From: UBA6985 sp946536225
GTDB taxonomy: Bacteria > Bacillota_I > Bacilli_A > RF39 > UBA660
NCBI GenBank assembly: GCA_946536225.1
Contig: CAMNEE010000001.1
Location: 434,001-498,000 of the forward strand
DNA length: 64,000 nucleotides
Direction: 5' to 3'
Each line of letters starts with the position of its first letter. The stretch's first letter is position 1. A program made the position numbers and the translations under genes. The notes under the pieces were generated by a model. That model did no database searches. It was not told the origin of the DNA and saw nothing but the letters and a program-made list of their open reading frames with translations. Below are positions 9,031-17,375 of this stretch, piece after piece.

Positions 9031-9093
9031 GAAGATATAAAGTTGGTATTTAATAACAGAAGTAAAAGGAGATGTATATCTTCTTTTATTTTG
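9031..9093 (+). terminator. Possible terminator with a long loop
   Basis: GAAGATATA (9031-9039) pairs with TATATCTTC (9075-9083), followed by TTTTATTTT. The 35-base loop is unusually long, so this may instead be an attenuator-like element. The 9031-9179 gap otherwise holds only an AT-rich promoter region with TATAAT at 9152-9157. Confidence 0.4.
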
Positions 9094-9179
9094 TGTAAAT
9101 TATTTACATAGCAAGTGTTAATTTTTTACTCTATATACTCGTAAATAAATGTATAATAAATGTAGAGTAGGAGGTTACT

Positions 9180-9452
9180 ATGAACGAACAATTTAAAGGT
9201 ATATGTGACAACATAGTTGCTGCATCACTTACACCTAGAAGAATAAGCAAAGATGCAATTATCAAAAGAACTGTAGTTCCTAGAGATGTTGTTGTTAAAG
9301 GTGCAGCTGAAGAATTACTAGGCCAATTTGCCGAAATGTATTTAATACCACCAGATGGAAAAATGGAAATAAGTGATAATTCTATTGAAAATGGTTCTGA
9401 AGAGGTATATGATAGTGATAATGAATTAGCCGAAATGGGTGTTGTTAGATGA
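9180..9452 (+). CDS. Small hypothetical protein, 90 aa
   Basis: No family recognised. The N-terminal 65 residues are mixed, with a basic stretch (TPRRISKDAIIKRTVVPRD); the C-terminal part is acidic. AGGAGG at 9169-9174 gives a strong ribosome binding site. It overlaps the next gene by 4 bases (ATGA), so the two are translationally coupled. A two-gene set of 90 and 70 residues, with its own -10 and a terminator, has the shape of a toxin-antitoxin pair, but neither protein matches a family I know, and the second resembles DUF1292. Confidence 0.65.
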   Translation: MNEQFKGICDNIVAASLTPRRISKDAIIKRTVVPRDVVVKGAAEELLGQFAEMYLIPPDGKMEISDNSIENGSEEVYDSDNELAEMGVVR

Positions 9453-9661
9453 ATGAAGAAACTATAGAATTGTTACAAATTGATAATAAAAGTTATATTA
9501 TATTAGCTAAGATAGATAAATATACATATCTAGTTAATGAAGATGACTTTAAAGATATGATTATTATGAAAGATGATAATAATGATTTAGTTAATCTTGA
9601 TAATGAAGAAGAGGTTAATAAAGCTTTAGAGTTATTTGGTAATAAATATAGAAATATGTAA
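9449..9661 (+). CDS. Small acidic protein, weakly DUF1292-like
   Basis: 70 residues, very acidic. The pattern KSYIILAKIDKYTYLVNEDD, then a short DDNNDLVNL strand and a final EEEVNKALELFGNKY helix, recalls the DUF1292 family of small Bacillota proteins (a strand-strand-acidic-strand-helix layout), but the match is by eye and weak. Start ATG overlaps the TGA of the upstream gene. A terminator follows immediately. Function unknown. Confidence 0.55.
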   Translation: MNEETIELLQIDNKSYIILAKIDKYTYLVNEDDFKDMIIMKDDNNDLVNLDNEEEVNKALELFGNKYRNM

Positions 9662-9663
9662 TT

Positions 9664-9692
9664 GAGTTAGTTTTACTAACTCTTTTATTTTT
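9664..9692 (+). terminator. Rho-independent terminator
   Basis: GAGTTAGT and ACTAACTC arms (9664-9671, 9675-9682) then TTTTATTTTT. Confidence 0.8.
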
Positions 9693-9760
9693 GAAGAATA
9701 ATTGACTAATGAGGTAATTACTTTTATAATAACCGCGTTAGAAGAAACAGGTGAGGATAC

Positions 9761-10597
9761 ATGAAAAGAGTGTTTACTAGAGATCAAGAAATTGAAAGAA
9801 GTATAATTACTAAATATAGAAAAGAAATATGGTCTAAGTTTGTTAAAGGTGTAGCTGAGTATGAATTAATAAACGAAGGAGATAATATCATGGTTTGTAT
9901 CTCTGGAGGAAAAGATTCTTTTTTACTTGCTAAATGTATTCAAGAGTTAGAGCGTCATGGTAAATATAAATTTAAAGCTAGATTTGTTTGTATGAATCCA
10001 GGCTATAGTGAAAAAAATAGGGAATTAATTATTAGTAATGCTAAGGAATGTGGTATTCCTCTAGAAATGTTTGATAGTGATATTTTTTCTACAGTTTATA
10101 GTGGTAAGTTTGATAGTCCTTGTTACTTTTGTGCAAGAATGCGTAGAGGTACTCTTTATGCAAAAGCTAAAGAATTGGGATGCAATAAAATAGCACTTGG
10201 TCATCATTTTGATGATGTAATAGAAACAACTCTTTTATCAATTTTTTATGGAAGTGAAGTAAAAACAATGATGCCTAAACTTCATAGTGATAACTTTGAA
10301 GGTTTAGAATTAATTAGACCTTTGTTCTTTGTTAAAGAGCGCGATATTATTTCTTGGAAGAACTATAATAAGTTAACTTTCTTAAACTGTGCTTGTAAGT
10401 TTACTGAAGAAGCAGCAATTGATGAATCTAAGAGTAAAAGAAAAGAAATAAAAGGATTAATAAATGACTTAAGAAAGATTAATCCTAATATTGATGAAAA
10501 TATATTTAAAGCTATGGATAATGTTAATTTAAACTGTGTACTTGGTATTAAGAAAGATGGAGTATATACATCATTCTTAGAAAATTACGACAAATAA
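9761..10597 (+). CDS. TtcA/TtuA-type tRNA thiolation ATPase-like protein
   Basis: 278 residues of the PP-loop ATPase superfamily. SGGKDS at 48-53 is the PP loop. PCYFC gives Cys121 and Cys124, the CxxC pair that with a later Cys (NCACKF region) binds an Fe-S cluster in TtcA-type enzymes. ALGHHFDDVIETTLL is the conserved helix after the PP-loop domain. TtcA 2-thiolates cytidine 32 of certain tRNAs in proteobacteria; close Bacillota homologues are less well characterised, so the target base is uncertain. The start follows GGTGAGG. It is convergent with the YgjV gene, with a shared terminator between them. Confidence 0.8.
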   Translation: MKRVFTRDQEIERSIITKYRKEIWSKFVKGVAEYELINEGDNIMVCISGGKDSFLLAKCIQELERHGKYKFKARFVCMNPGYSEKNRELIISNAKECGIPLEMFDSDIFSTVYSGKFDSPCYFCARMRRGTLYAKAKELGCNKIALGHHFDDVIETTLLSIFYGSEVKTMMPKLHSDNFEGLELIRPLFFVKERDIISWKNYNKLTFLNCACKFTEEAAIDESKSKRKEIKGLINDLRKINPNIDENIFKAMDNVNLNCVLGIKKDGVYTSFLENYDK

Positions 10598-10622
10598 AAA
10601 GACGTGTTAACGTCTTTTTTTT
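10596..10622. terminator. Bidirectional terminator
   Basis: AAAAAGACG and CGTCTTTTT arms around TGTTAA, with A and T tracts on both sides. It can stop both the TtcA-like gene and the convergent YgjV gene, whose stop codon lies in it. Confidence 0.85.
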
Positions 10623-11152
10623 GTTTTCTTTTTCTTTTTTGTTTCTGCTTTTCCAAATCTAACAATAGAAATACTTGCAGATACTACTTCAAGTACATTA
10701 CCAATTAGTATTATATAAGCTTCTAACCAGAAGTTATAAATACCCCACATAATTCCTGCTATTAACATAGCTACACGAATATAAATTGGATTTTTAAAGT
10801 ATGTTGAAGTAAATAGTAGTAAGTTAATTACAAGAGGTAATAAAGAAAAAGGTCCATCGTAGAATATTATTGATACAACTACTAAAGATAGTAAGAATAA
10901 AAATAAAACTATACTAGGTATTTTCTTTCCGTGTTTTTCTAATTTAATAAATACAATGTCTTTAAGTTCTTCTAGTGCTTCAATTGCTACACCTGACCAA
11001 GCACCTTTAATAACATACACTGTTAAGTAACAAAGAGATGCACCAATTTGAGTTATGAGAATATTTCTTTTCTTTTTAAATTGAACACTCATTACATATA
11101 AAAATATTGAAAGAATTGATATTACTATATAAATAGTATTAACTATATCCAT
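10607..11152 (-). CDS. YgjV-family membrane protein
   Basis: 181 residues with about six hydrophobic segments. The motif set QIGASLCYLTVYVIKGAWSG, then a cytoplasmic loop with KHGKKIP, and a later GIMWGIYNFWLEAY matches the YgjV family of inner-membrane proteins of unknown function (Imp-YgjV). A Lys/Arg-rich tail ends the protein. I use ATG at 11152, which follows AGGTGAT, not the GTG at 11161 that lies in the binding site itself. It is one of three minus-strand genes here. Confidence 0.8.
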   Translation of the reverse strand: MDIVNTIYIVISILSIFLYVMSVQFKKKRNILITQIGASLCYLTVYVIKGAWSGVAIEALEELKDIVFIKLEKHGKKIPSIVLFLFLLSLVVVSIIFYDGPFSLLPLVINLLLFTSTYFKNPIYIRVAMLIAGIMWGIYNFWLEAYIILIGNVLEVVSASISIVRFGKAETKKKKKTKKRR

Positions 11153-11235
11153 TATTATCACCTAGAATAAGTATATAGTAATTTAAGTTTTCTATCAATT
11201 AAGTGATAAAAAAATTTAACTATAAAAATAAATTA

Positions 11236-11244
11236 TGTTAAAAT
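11236..11244 (+). promoter_or_regulatory. Extended -10 promoter (TGTTAAAAT)
   Basis: TG-T-TAAAAT, 19 bases before ATG 11264; no -35 recognised. Confidence 0.45.
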
Positions 11245-11263
11245 GTGTTTAAGAGGTAATGAT

Positions 11264-11491
11264 ATGGCAGATGATATAAGATATAAAGATGAAGAAAAAT
11301 TAACTAACGAAGAAAGACTAACATTAATTAAAGAGTATACAGAAGATATTAATTATCTTAATACTCAAATTGAAAATGGTTTAAAAGGTGAAGCTTTAAC
11401 TGATGCTCGTAATGATATTAAATATGACGAGAAAAAGATTGAAGAGTTAAAATCAAAACTTCCAACTGAGTTAAAAGGTATTAAAAGATAG
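11264..11491 (+). CDS. Small coiled-coil protein, 75 aa
   Basis: No family recognised. The whole sequence is charged and helical (a run such as TLIKEYTEDINYLNTQIENG, then KKIEELKSKL), so a short two-helix or coiled-coil protein is likely. I use ATG 11264 with GAGG at 11253-11256; an upstream in-frame ATG at 11243 overlaps the -10 box. The terminator begins within its last codons. Confidence 0.6.
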   Translation: MADDIRYKDEEKLTNEERLTLIKEYTEDINYLNTQIENGLKGEALTDARNDIKYDEKKIEELKSKLPTELKGIKR

Positions 11492-11511
11492 TCTTTATGA
11501 CTATTTTTTTA
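11488..11511 (+). terminator. Rho-independent terminator
   Basis: ATAGTC and GACTAT arms around TTTAT, then T7. Confidence 0.7.
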
Positions 11512-11593
11512 TTTGTATCAAATAGATGTTAAAAGAATATTATTTGATATATTTTTAACTGTTTTAAATGATATAATTTATATGGTGAGGTTT

Positions 11594-12673
11594 GTGAATA
11601 ATAAGATAGCAAATATATTAAAAAAATTAGTTGATAAAGGGTATGATGCATACGTAGTAGGTGGGTATGTAAGAGATTATCTTTTAGGTATTAATACATA
11701 TGATGTTGATATAGCAACTAATGCAGATCCAAATACTATAAAAGAAATATATAATATAACTTCTAGTATGGATAATTATGGTAGATTTTCTATAAAAGAT
11801 TCTTTATATAATTATGATATTATGCCTTATAGAGAAGAGTACTTATTTGAAAATAGAAAACCAACAGATTATAAGTTTATTAAAGATATTGAAAAAGATA
11901 AGATAAGAAGAGACTTTACTGTTAATGCTATGTATATGGATATTAATGGTGAAATATATGATCCTTTTAATGGAAAAAGTGATATAGATAATAAAATTAT
12001 TAGATGTATTGGTAATATAAGTGATAAAATGATTGAGGATCCTCTTAGAATACTTAGAGCAGTAAGATTTGCAACTATATTAGATTTTAAAATAGAAGAT
12101 AATCTATTAGATTTTATTAAGTTAAATAGTAGTTTAATAAATACTATTTCTAGTGATAGAAAAAAGATGGAACTAGATAAGATATTTAAGTGTTCTAATA
12201 AAATAAAAGGATTGGATTTAATTAAGGAGTTATCATTAGATAAAGTATTATCTTTAAAATATGATGATGTTAAATATACTATTAGTAGTGAGGGAATGTG
12301 GGCTCAAATAGAGTCAACTGGTTATAACTTTAGTAATCAAGAAAAAACCTTAATTGAATGTATTAAGAAAATACTAGAATATGGTATAGTTGATAATATT
12401 GTTTTATATCAATATGGATTATATCCTTGTATTATTGCAGGAGAAATATTGGGCATAAGTGAAGCACAAATATCAAATGTTTATAAAGATATGCCAATTT
12501 ATACAAAAAATGACATAAATATAACGGGAAATGATATAATGGATTTATTACATATAGAACCAGGTATAAAAATAAAACAAATACTTCAAGATGTTGAATT
12601 AAATATCTTGAATGGAGATATTAAAAACGAGGAAGAAGAAATAAAAAAATATATTATAGAGAATTGGAAGTGA
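11594..12673 (+). CDS. cca: CCA tRNA nucleotidyltransferase / polyA polymerase family
   Basis: A class II nucleotidyltransferase that adds or repairs the 3'-CCA of tRNA. The head domain has VVGGYVRDYLLG and YDVDIATNA, in which Asp-x-Asp holds the catalytic metals; RRDFTVNAMYMDI and DPLRILRAVRFA complete the family signature. The rest is the helical neck, body and tail. I place the start at GTG 11594, 5 bases after GGTGA at 11584-11588; the upstream ATG at 11582 overlaps the binding site. At 359 residues it is slightly short of the Bacillus enzyme (about 397). It is followed by dnaD after 5 bases. Confidence 0.88.
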   Translation: MNNKIANILKKLVDKGYDAYVVGGYVRDYLLGINTYDVDIATNADPNTIKEIYNITSSMDNYGRFSIKDSLYNYDIMPYREEYLFENRKPTDYKFIKDIEKDKIRRDFTVNAMYMDINGEIYDPFNGKSDIDNKIIRCIGNISDKMIEDPLRILRAVRFATILDFKIEDNLLDFIKLNSSLINTISSDRKKMELDKIFKCSNKIKGLDLIKELSLDKVLSLKYDDVKYTISSEGMWAQIESTGYNFSNQEKTLIECIKKILEYGIVDNIVLYQYGLYPCIIAGEILGISEAQISNVYKDMPIYTKNDINITGNDIMDLLHIEPGIKIKQILQDVELNILNGDIKNEEEEIKKYIIENWK

Positions 12674-12678
12674 TTAGA

Positions 12679-13317
12679 ATGAATGAAGTAGTATTTAAGA
12701 CTTTAAAACAAAAAGACTTTATTGTTAAAAACTTTGTTTTAAAAGTTGCACATGAACTTGAATTAAGTTTAAGTGATACTATTTTATTAATTTATTTATC
12801 TAATCAAGAAGTTCCAGTTTTGGATATAGAAAATATTAAAGATACTACATATTTAAGCGAAGAAGAAATATTAAAATCATTTGAAAAACTTACTAGTCTT
12901 AATTTACTTGAGGTATCTTTAAGTAAAAATAAAGATGGAAAATTAGAAGAGGTAATATCTCTTGATAGTTTAATTGAAAGTGTTACTCAAGATATAACTA
13001 CTAATTTAAAAAAGAAATCAACTCTTGATTTATTTGGCTTAATTGAAAGTGAATTTGGTAGAACACTTAGTTCCATGGAATATGAAATAATTAATAGATG
13101 GGTTAAAGAGTTTGATCCTGAGATGATTAAAGAAGCCCTAAGAGAAGCAATATATAATAATGCTAGATCTTTAAAATATATAGAAACTATTCTTTATAAT
13201 TGGAAAGAAGAAGGTTATAAGTCTGTTGATGATATTCATAAAGGATTTATTGAATATGCTTCTAAAAAAGAAAGTAAAGAATTATTTGATTATAATTGGG
13301 TAGAAGATGAAGACTAA
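12679..13317 (+). CDS. dnaD: DnaD-like replication initiation protein
   Basis: 212 residues. The first 110 form a winged-helix-like domain. The DDBH2 (DnaD/DnaB) domain runs about 120-200, with the signature SMEYEIINRWVKEFDPEMIKEA (residues about 135-156) and the YIETILYNWKEEGYKS end. In Bacillus the protein helps load the replicative helicase at oriC and at restart sites. It overlaps nth by 11 bases, and that dnaD-nth order is standard in Bacillota. Start ATG at 12679 follows GGAAGTGAT. Confidence 0.88.
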   Translation: MNEVVFKTLKQKDFIVKNFVLKVAHELELSLSDTILLIYLSNQEVPVLDIENIKDTTYLSEEEILKSFEKLTSLNLLEVSLSKNKDGKLEEVISLDSLIESVTQDITTNLKKKSTLDLFGLIESEFGRTLSSMEYEIINRWVKEFDPEMIKEALREAIYNNARSLKYIETILYNWKEEGYKSVDDIHKGFIEYASKKESKELFDYNWVEDED

Positions 13318-13921
13318 TACTATAGTTGAATACTTAGATAAGATGGTACCTGATGTATATTGTCCTCTTAACTATAATAAAGATTATGAGTTGTTAATTG
13401 CCGTTTTATTAAGTGCTCAGTGTACAGATGAAAGGGTAAATAAAGTTACTCCTGTTCTATTTAGTAAGTATGATATATTTAAACTTGCTAAAGCATCAGA
13501 AAAACAAATAGAAGACATTATTAGACCATGTGGTAACCAAGTTAAAAAGAGTAAGTATATAGTAGAAATAGCTAAAAGACTTGTTAGAGAATGTGATGGT
13601 AAAGTACCTAACAATCGTGAATACTTAGAAAGTCTTCCGGGAATAGGAAGAAAAAGTGCAAATGTTGTTTTAAATAATATTTATAACGTTCCTGCTTTTG
13701 CTGTTGATACACATGTTTCAAGAGTTGCTAAGAGACTTGAGATTACTAAAAGTGATGATGTAAGAAAAATTGAAGAAGATTTAATGAAGAAGTTTCCTAA
13801 AGAAAAATGGGGAAGACTTCATCATCAATTTTTATTGTTTGGTAGATTTATATGCAAAGCTCAAAATTCTAATTGTAAGGATTGCTTATTTAAAGAAGAA
13901 TGTAATTATTATAAAAAATAA
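13307..13921 (+). CDS. nth: Endonuclease III (DNA glycosylase/AP lyase)
   Basis: 204 residues. The helix-hairpin-helix is LPGIGRKSA at 110-118, with Lys116 as the Schiff-base nucleophile and Asp134 in VDTHVSRVAKRL as the catalytic acid (E. coli Lys120 and Asp138). The [4Fe-4S] cluster motif is C183-x6-C190-x2-C193-x5-C199. It removes oxidised pyrimidines and cleaves the AP site. It overlaps dnaD by 11 bases and ends in a terminator, so cca-dnaD-nth is probably one operon. Confidence 0.95.
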   Translation: MKTNTIVEYLDKMVPDVYCPLNYNKDYELLIAVLLSAQCTDERVNKVTPVLFSKYDIFKLAKASEKQIEDIIRPCGNQVKKSKYIVEIAKRLVRECDGKVPNNREYLESLPGIGRKSANVVLNNIYNVPAFAVDTHVSRVAKRLEITKSDDVRKIEEDLMKKFPKEKWGRLHHQFLLFGRFICKAQNSNCKDCLFKEECNYYKK

Positions 13922-13931
13922 AAAGCACTTT

Positions 13932-13959
13932 AAAATGCCTTGATTAAAGGCGTTTTTTT
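13932..13959 (+). terminator. Rho-independent terminator
   Basis: GCCTT (13937-13941) and AAGGC (13947-13951) around GATTA, then a T-tract; ends the cca-dnaD-nth operon. Confidence 0.75.
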
Positions 13960-13999
13960 ATGTATAATACTTTAAGTTAAAAAGAAAAGAGAGATCGAA

Positions 14000-15244
14000 A
14001 TGAAAAACGTTAAAGAAGTTAAAATTGAAGTTAAAGGTAAAGATTGGTCAGACGCAATCGATAAAGCTTATAACAAAAATAAAAAAGATATTAAAATGGC
14101 TGGTTTCAGAAAAGGAGCAGTTCCTAAAGAAATCTACATTAAGAAAGTTGGTATTGAATCATTATTTGCTGATGCATCAGATATAGCTATTGAAGATGCT
14201 TACAAGAAAGCATTAGATGAATTCAAAGAAGAATTAGTATGTGAACCAAGTGTTGCAGTTGAAAAATGTTCTAAAGATGGTATTACATATGTATTCACTT
14301 TAATTTCTCATCCTGAAGTTAAACTTGGAAATTACAAGAAACTTGGAGTTAAGAAAGAAACTGTTAAAGTAACAGCTAAAGAAGTTGATGAAGAAATCGA
14401 AAAGATGAGAGATAGAATGGCTGAAAAGGTTGTTAAAGAAAATGGTGAAGTTGTAGTTGGAGATACTGCTACTATTGACTTTGAAGGTAAAGTTGATGGA
14501 GAAGTAATCGATGGAGGAACTGGAACTAACTATCCACTTGAAATTGGTAGTCATTCATTTATTCCTGGATTTGAAGAAGGCGTAGTTGGAATGAAGGTTG
14601 GAGAAGAAAAGATTCTTAACTTAAAATTCCCAGATGAATATGTTGAATCATTAAAAGGTAAAGATGTTGAATTTAAAGTTACTTTAAATAAGATTGAAAC
14701 TAGAGTTAAACCTGAAATTAATAAAGACTTCTTCGAAGACTTAGGAATTGAAGGTGTAGATTCAGTAGAATCTTTAAAAGAACATGTTAAGAAACAATTA
14801 ACTGATGCTAAGACTAAAGATGTTGAAAATGCTTATAATGATGAAGTATTACATAAAGCATGTGATAACATGAAAGTTGAAATTAATAAAGAAATCATTG
14901 ATTCTGAAGTAGATAGAATGATCAGACAATATTCTCAAGAATTAAAACAACAAGGATTTACATTCGAACAATACCTACAAATGACTGGTACTAAGTTAGA
15001 AGATGTTAAGAATATGATGTCTGAACAAGCTACTGCAAGAATTAAAGTAAGATACTTACTTGAAGCAGTTGCTAAAGAAGAAAAGATTAAAGTAACTAAA
15101 GAAGAAGTTAAAGATTATATTAAAGAACAAGCTAAGAAATATGAAATTAAAGAAGAAGAATTCACTGAATATGTAGGTGGAGAAGACGCTATTGAATATG
15201 ATCTAAGACTTAATAAAGCATTAGATATTATTAAAGAAGCTTAA
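14000..15244 (+). CDS. tig: Trigger factor (ribosome-bound chaperone)
   Basis: 414 residues. The ribosome-binding signature GFRKGAVPKEI is in the N-terminal domain (about residues 33-43). An FKBP-type peptidyl-prolyl isomerase domain spans about 150-240 (GDTATIDFEGKVDGE, then SFIPGFEEGVVGMK). A charged helical C-terminal substrate-binding arm follows. It folds nascent proteins at the exit tunnel. Its length is within the usual range. Codon choice is notably ordered, with more AAC, AAG and GAC/GAA ends than the unknowns, consistent with high expression. Single gene with a strong terminator. Confidence 0.96.
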   Translation: MKNVKEVKIEVKGKDWSDAIDKAYNKNKKDIKMAGFRKGAVPKEIYIKKVGIESLFADASDIAIEDAYKKALDEFKEELVCEPSVAVEKCSKDGITYVFTLISHPEVKLGNYKKLGVKKETVKVTAKEVDEEIEKMRDRMAEKVVKENGEVVVGDTATIDFEGKVDGEVIDGGTGTNYPLEIGSHSFIPGFEEGVVGMKVGEEKILNLKFPDEYVESLKGKDVEFKVTLNKIETRVKPEINKDFFEDLGIEGVDSVESLKEHVKKQLTDAKTKDVENAYNDEVLHKACDNMKVEINKEIIDSEVDRMIRQYSQELKQQGFTFEQYLQMTGTKLEDVKNMMSEQATARIKVRYLLEAVAKEEKIKVTKEEVKDYIKEQAKKYEIKEEEFTEYVGGEDAIEYDLRLNKALDIIKEA

Positions 15245-15257
15245 TAGCTTCTTTTTT
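15234..15257 (+). terminator. Rho-independent terminator
   Basis: AAGAAGC and GCTTCTT arms around TTAATA, overlapping the tig stop, then TTTTTT. Confidence 0.85.
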
Positions 15258-15368
15258 ATTAGTAGTTTTTATGTTTGTTATTTGAAGTTATCGCTAAAAA
15301 GTTATATCTGTAGTATACTAAAGTAGAATTATGAGGCGTTTATACGGGTTATAACTGTTGGTGAGAAC

Positions 15369-16664
15369 ATGAAAAAAACTATTTATTTATTATTTATACT
15401 ATTTACTTTATATTTTTGTATTGATACTGTCTTTGCATCATCTGGTGCTTTGAGAAAGAATTCAATTAAAACTTGTCCTAATGGGGTAACTTATGGATAT
15501 CACGGAAATGATAAACATTGGCATGTTGCAGAAAGGTCTAACGTTAGTAGTGGTTGGAGTGCAGTAGGTGAACCTTTATCAGGTGATCCATGTCCTAATG
15601 GTGGAGGAAACTCTTATCAAAACACTACTAGAAAGATTACAACACCGCCACCAACCACAACAACGACTACTGTGCCACCAACTACAACAACGGCGATTAC
15701 TACTGAACCAACTACAATACCACCAACAACAATTCCAACTGAGAATAATAGTGTAATTAAAAAAGTTTTAGTTAATAATGATGATATTGGTAAAATTAAT
15801 AAAGAAATGTCATATATTATTAATTCTAAATCAATAACTATTAATGTTATTCTATCTGATCCGCTTTCTTCTTATGAGATTGAGGGAAACACAAATGATT
15901 TTGAATTAGATGAAGAAAGAACTTTTTTAATAAAAGTTAATGAAGCCAATGGTGAATACGAAGAATATTTGTTAAAAATAAAAAGAGAACAAGGATATTT
16001 ATATTCCAAATTAGACTTTTTAAAAATAAATGGTTCTAGTATTTCTTTGGATTCATCTTATATTGAACATTCATTATTTGCTTGGGAAAATAATATAACA
16101 TTTGAATATGAGTTGAATGATAGTAATGTTAAAGTAAATTTTTATCGCGGAAATGAAAAGTTAAGCAGTATAAAAAATATTAATTACGATGACAATAATA
16201 ACAGCTTTATTATTGAACTTATTGATGATAATGACAATGTTAAAAAGTATTACATTCATATTTATAAATTGTCTTTAATTGGTTCTTTATTTGTTATGTT
16301 ATTTACTGCATTAGTTTTTGCTCTTCCTGTCTATTTGATTTATAAAATTTTAAAGAAAATAAGAAACAATTCAAATATGAAACATTTTAAAAATGATGAT
16401 AAAGAAATCGTTAATAACAACAAGAGTGAAGCTATAAAGACTAGTGGTAAAAAGAAATTTTTCCCTAAGGTAGGATTTAGGATTCCTAATATTGCTAAGA
16501 GAATAAGAGCTAATACAACTGGGAAATTTACTAGAAAAGTAAAGAATAGTATTAATCCTTTATATGGAGTTAAAGGTATAGGTTTTTTAAAAAAAACTAA
16601 ACGCTCTATAAAGAACAAGATTTATCATAAAACGACTTTTGGTATTAAAAAGTTTTTTAAATAA
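15369..16664 (+). CDS. YHYH-domain surface protein with Thr/Pro linker, beta-sandwich domains and TM anchor
   Basis: 431 residues. A signal peptide or anchor (about 1-24) precedes a YHYH-type domain with GYHGNDKHWHVA and a Cys pair (CPNG ... CPNG). Residues about 85-125 are a Thr/Pro-rich linker. Two repeats resembling cadherin-like beta-sandwich domains follow (about 135-210 and 215-300). A single TM helix (about 302-325) leads to a very basic cytoplasmic or cell-wall-facing tail. The His-rich head suggests metal binding, which is not proven. It has no LPxTG-like signal, so the TM probably anchors it. Start follows GGTGAGAAC. Confidence 0.7.
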   Translation: MKKTIYLLFILFTLYFCIDTVFASSGALRKNSIKTCPNGVTYGYHGNDKHWHVAERSNVSSGWSAVGEPLSGDPCPNGGGNSYQNTTRKITTPPPTTTTTTVPPTTTTAITTEPTTIPPTTIPTENNSVIKKVLVNNDDIGKINKEMSYIINSKSITINVILSDPLSSYEIEGNTNDFELDEERTFLIKVNEANGEYEEYLLKIKREQGYLYSKLDFLKINGSSISLDSSYIEHSLFAWENNITFEYELNDSNVKVNFYRGNEKLSSIKNINYDDNNNSFIIELIDDNDNVKKYYIHIYKLSLIGSLFVMLFTALVFALPVYLIYKILKKIRNNSNMKHFKNDDKEIVNNNKSEAIKTSGKKKFFPKVGFRIPNIAKRIRANTTGKFTRKVKNSINPLYGVKGIGFLKKTKRSIKNKIYHKTTFGIKKFFK

Positions 16665-16668
16665 TATT

Positions 16669-16691
16669 AAGTGGCCTAAACCACTTTTTTT
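16669..16691 (+). terminator. Rho-independent terminator
   Basis: AAGTGG and CCACTT arms around CCTAAA, then T5; separates the YHYH gene from the operon that starts at 16842. Confidence 0.85.
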
Positions 16692-16746
16692 GTGCTTATT
16701 TATTAAAACTAAGGAGTAGATAAATAAATTTCTTTTTTCTTATTTA

Positions 16747-16830
16747 ATCTTGTGCTATTATAGTCGTAAAAGGAAATAATGGTGTTAAGGTCTAGGATAA
16801 AAAAACTCCATTTCCTTTTATGCAACAAGA
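16747..16830 (+). promoter_or_regulatory. Structured 5' leader of the 16842 operon
   Basis: TAAAAGGAAAT (16767-16777) is complementary to ATTTCCTTTTA (16809-16819), an 11-base stem, with flanking TCTTGT (16747-16752) and ACAAGA (16825-16830) also complementary. An extended -10 candidate, TGCTATTAT (about 16752-16760), would start transcription near the left arm. The stem lies just before the ribosome binding site (GGAG 16832-16835). A regulatory role is inferred only. Confidence 0.4.
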
Positions 16831-16841
16831 TGGAGATAGGT

Positions 16842-17375
16842 ATGAAGATGATAATTTTAGAGGGTTTACCTATGGTAGGTAAAACCACCATTATTCAATA
16901 CATAAAAAGTTTATGTATTGATAATGTTAACTGTGTCGATGAACTTATAATCGATACGAAAGAATTAGACCAAGATTCTTTTATGAAGAATGATTTAATG
17001 AAAATAAATAAGTATAATAGTTCCTTAGTATTTATTGATAAAGGACTAATTAGTACACTTTCATATAATGAAATGCTTGATTACTTAAATGGTAATCCAG
17101 ATTTAGAACGTGTTAAAGATTGGTTTAAGGAATATGGTGAACCTCTTTATGCAAGAAATGATGTTTATACTATTTATTTAAAGAATAAGAAAATAAGATT
17201 AAGAGAAAACAATTCAAGTGCTCCGCATGGTTCTGTAGAAAACCAAGAAAAAATGGCAGAGATACTTGTTAATAATATAAAGAGGTTTTGCAAAAACTAT
17301 GAAATAATCGAATATGAATATGAAGATATGGAGAAATTTGTCGATGAGACTATTAATAAATATATGTGCTCATGA
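16842..17375 (+). CDS. P-loop NTPase, nucleotide-kinase-like
   Basis: 177 residues. The Walker A is GLPMVGKT at 8-15, right at the N terminus as in small nucleoside/nucleotide kinases. SLVFIDKGLIS resembles the strand and DR/D region of thymidylate or deoxynucleoside kinases, and RLRENNSSAPHG may be a lid. I start at ATG 16842 (GGAG 6 bases upstream); an ORF with a longer N terminus would run through the leader stem. It is the first gene of a five-gene operon and overlaps the next gene by 32 bases. The substrate is unknown; a sugar or small-molecule kinase is as likely as a nucleotide kinase. Confidence 0.7.
   Translation: MKMIILEGLPMVGKTTIIQYIKSLCIDNVNCVDELIIDTKELDQDSFMKNDLMKINKYNSSLVFIDKGLISTLSYNEMLDYLNGNPDLERVKDWFKEYGEPLYARNDVYTIYLKNKKIRLRENNSSAPHGSVENQEKMAEILVNNIKRFCKNYEIIEYEYEDMEKFVDETINKYMCS

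Noticed and set aside
9072..9098. ATG after AAAGGAG at 9072 encoding an 8-residue frame
   Set aside because: It is part of the long-loop hairpin after the 8572 gene and too short to support.
11513..11593. Longer start for the CCA transferase at 11513
   Set aside because: The extra N terminus spans the terminator/promoter region and lies before the GGTGA site; the conserved protein begins at about 11594.
16779..16841. N-terminal extension of the P-loop protein from 16779
   Set aside because: It runs through the leader's paired arms, lacks a ribosome site, and would place the P-loop away from the N terminus.
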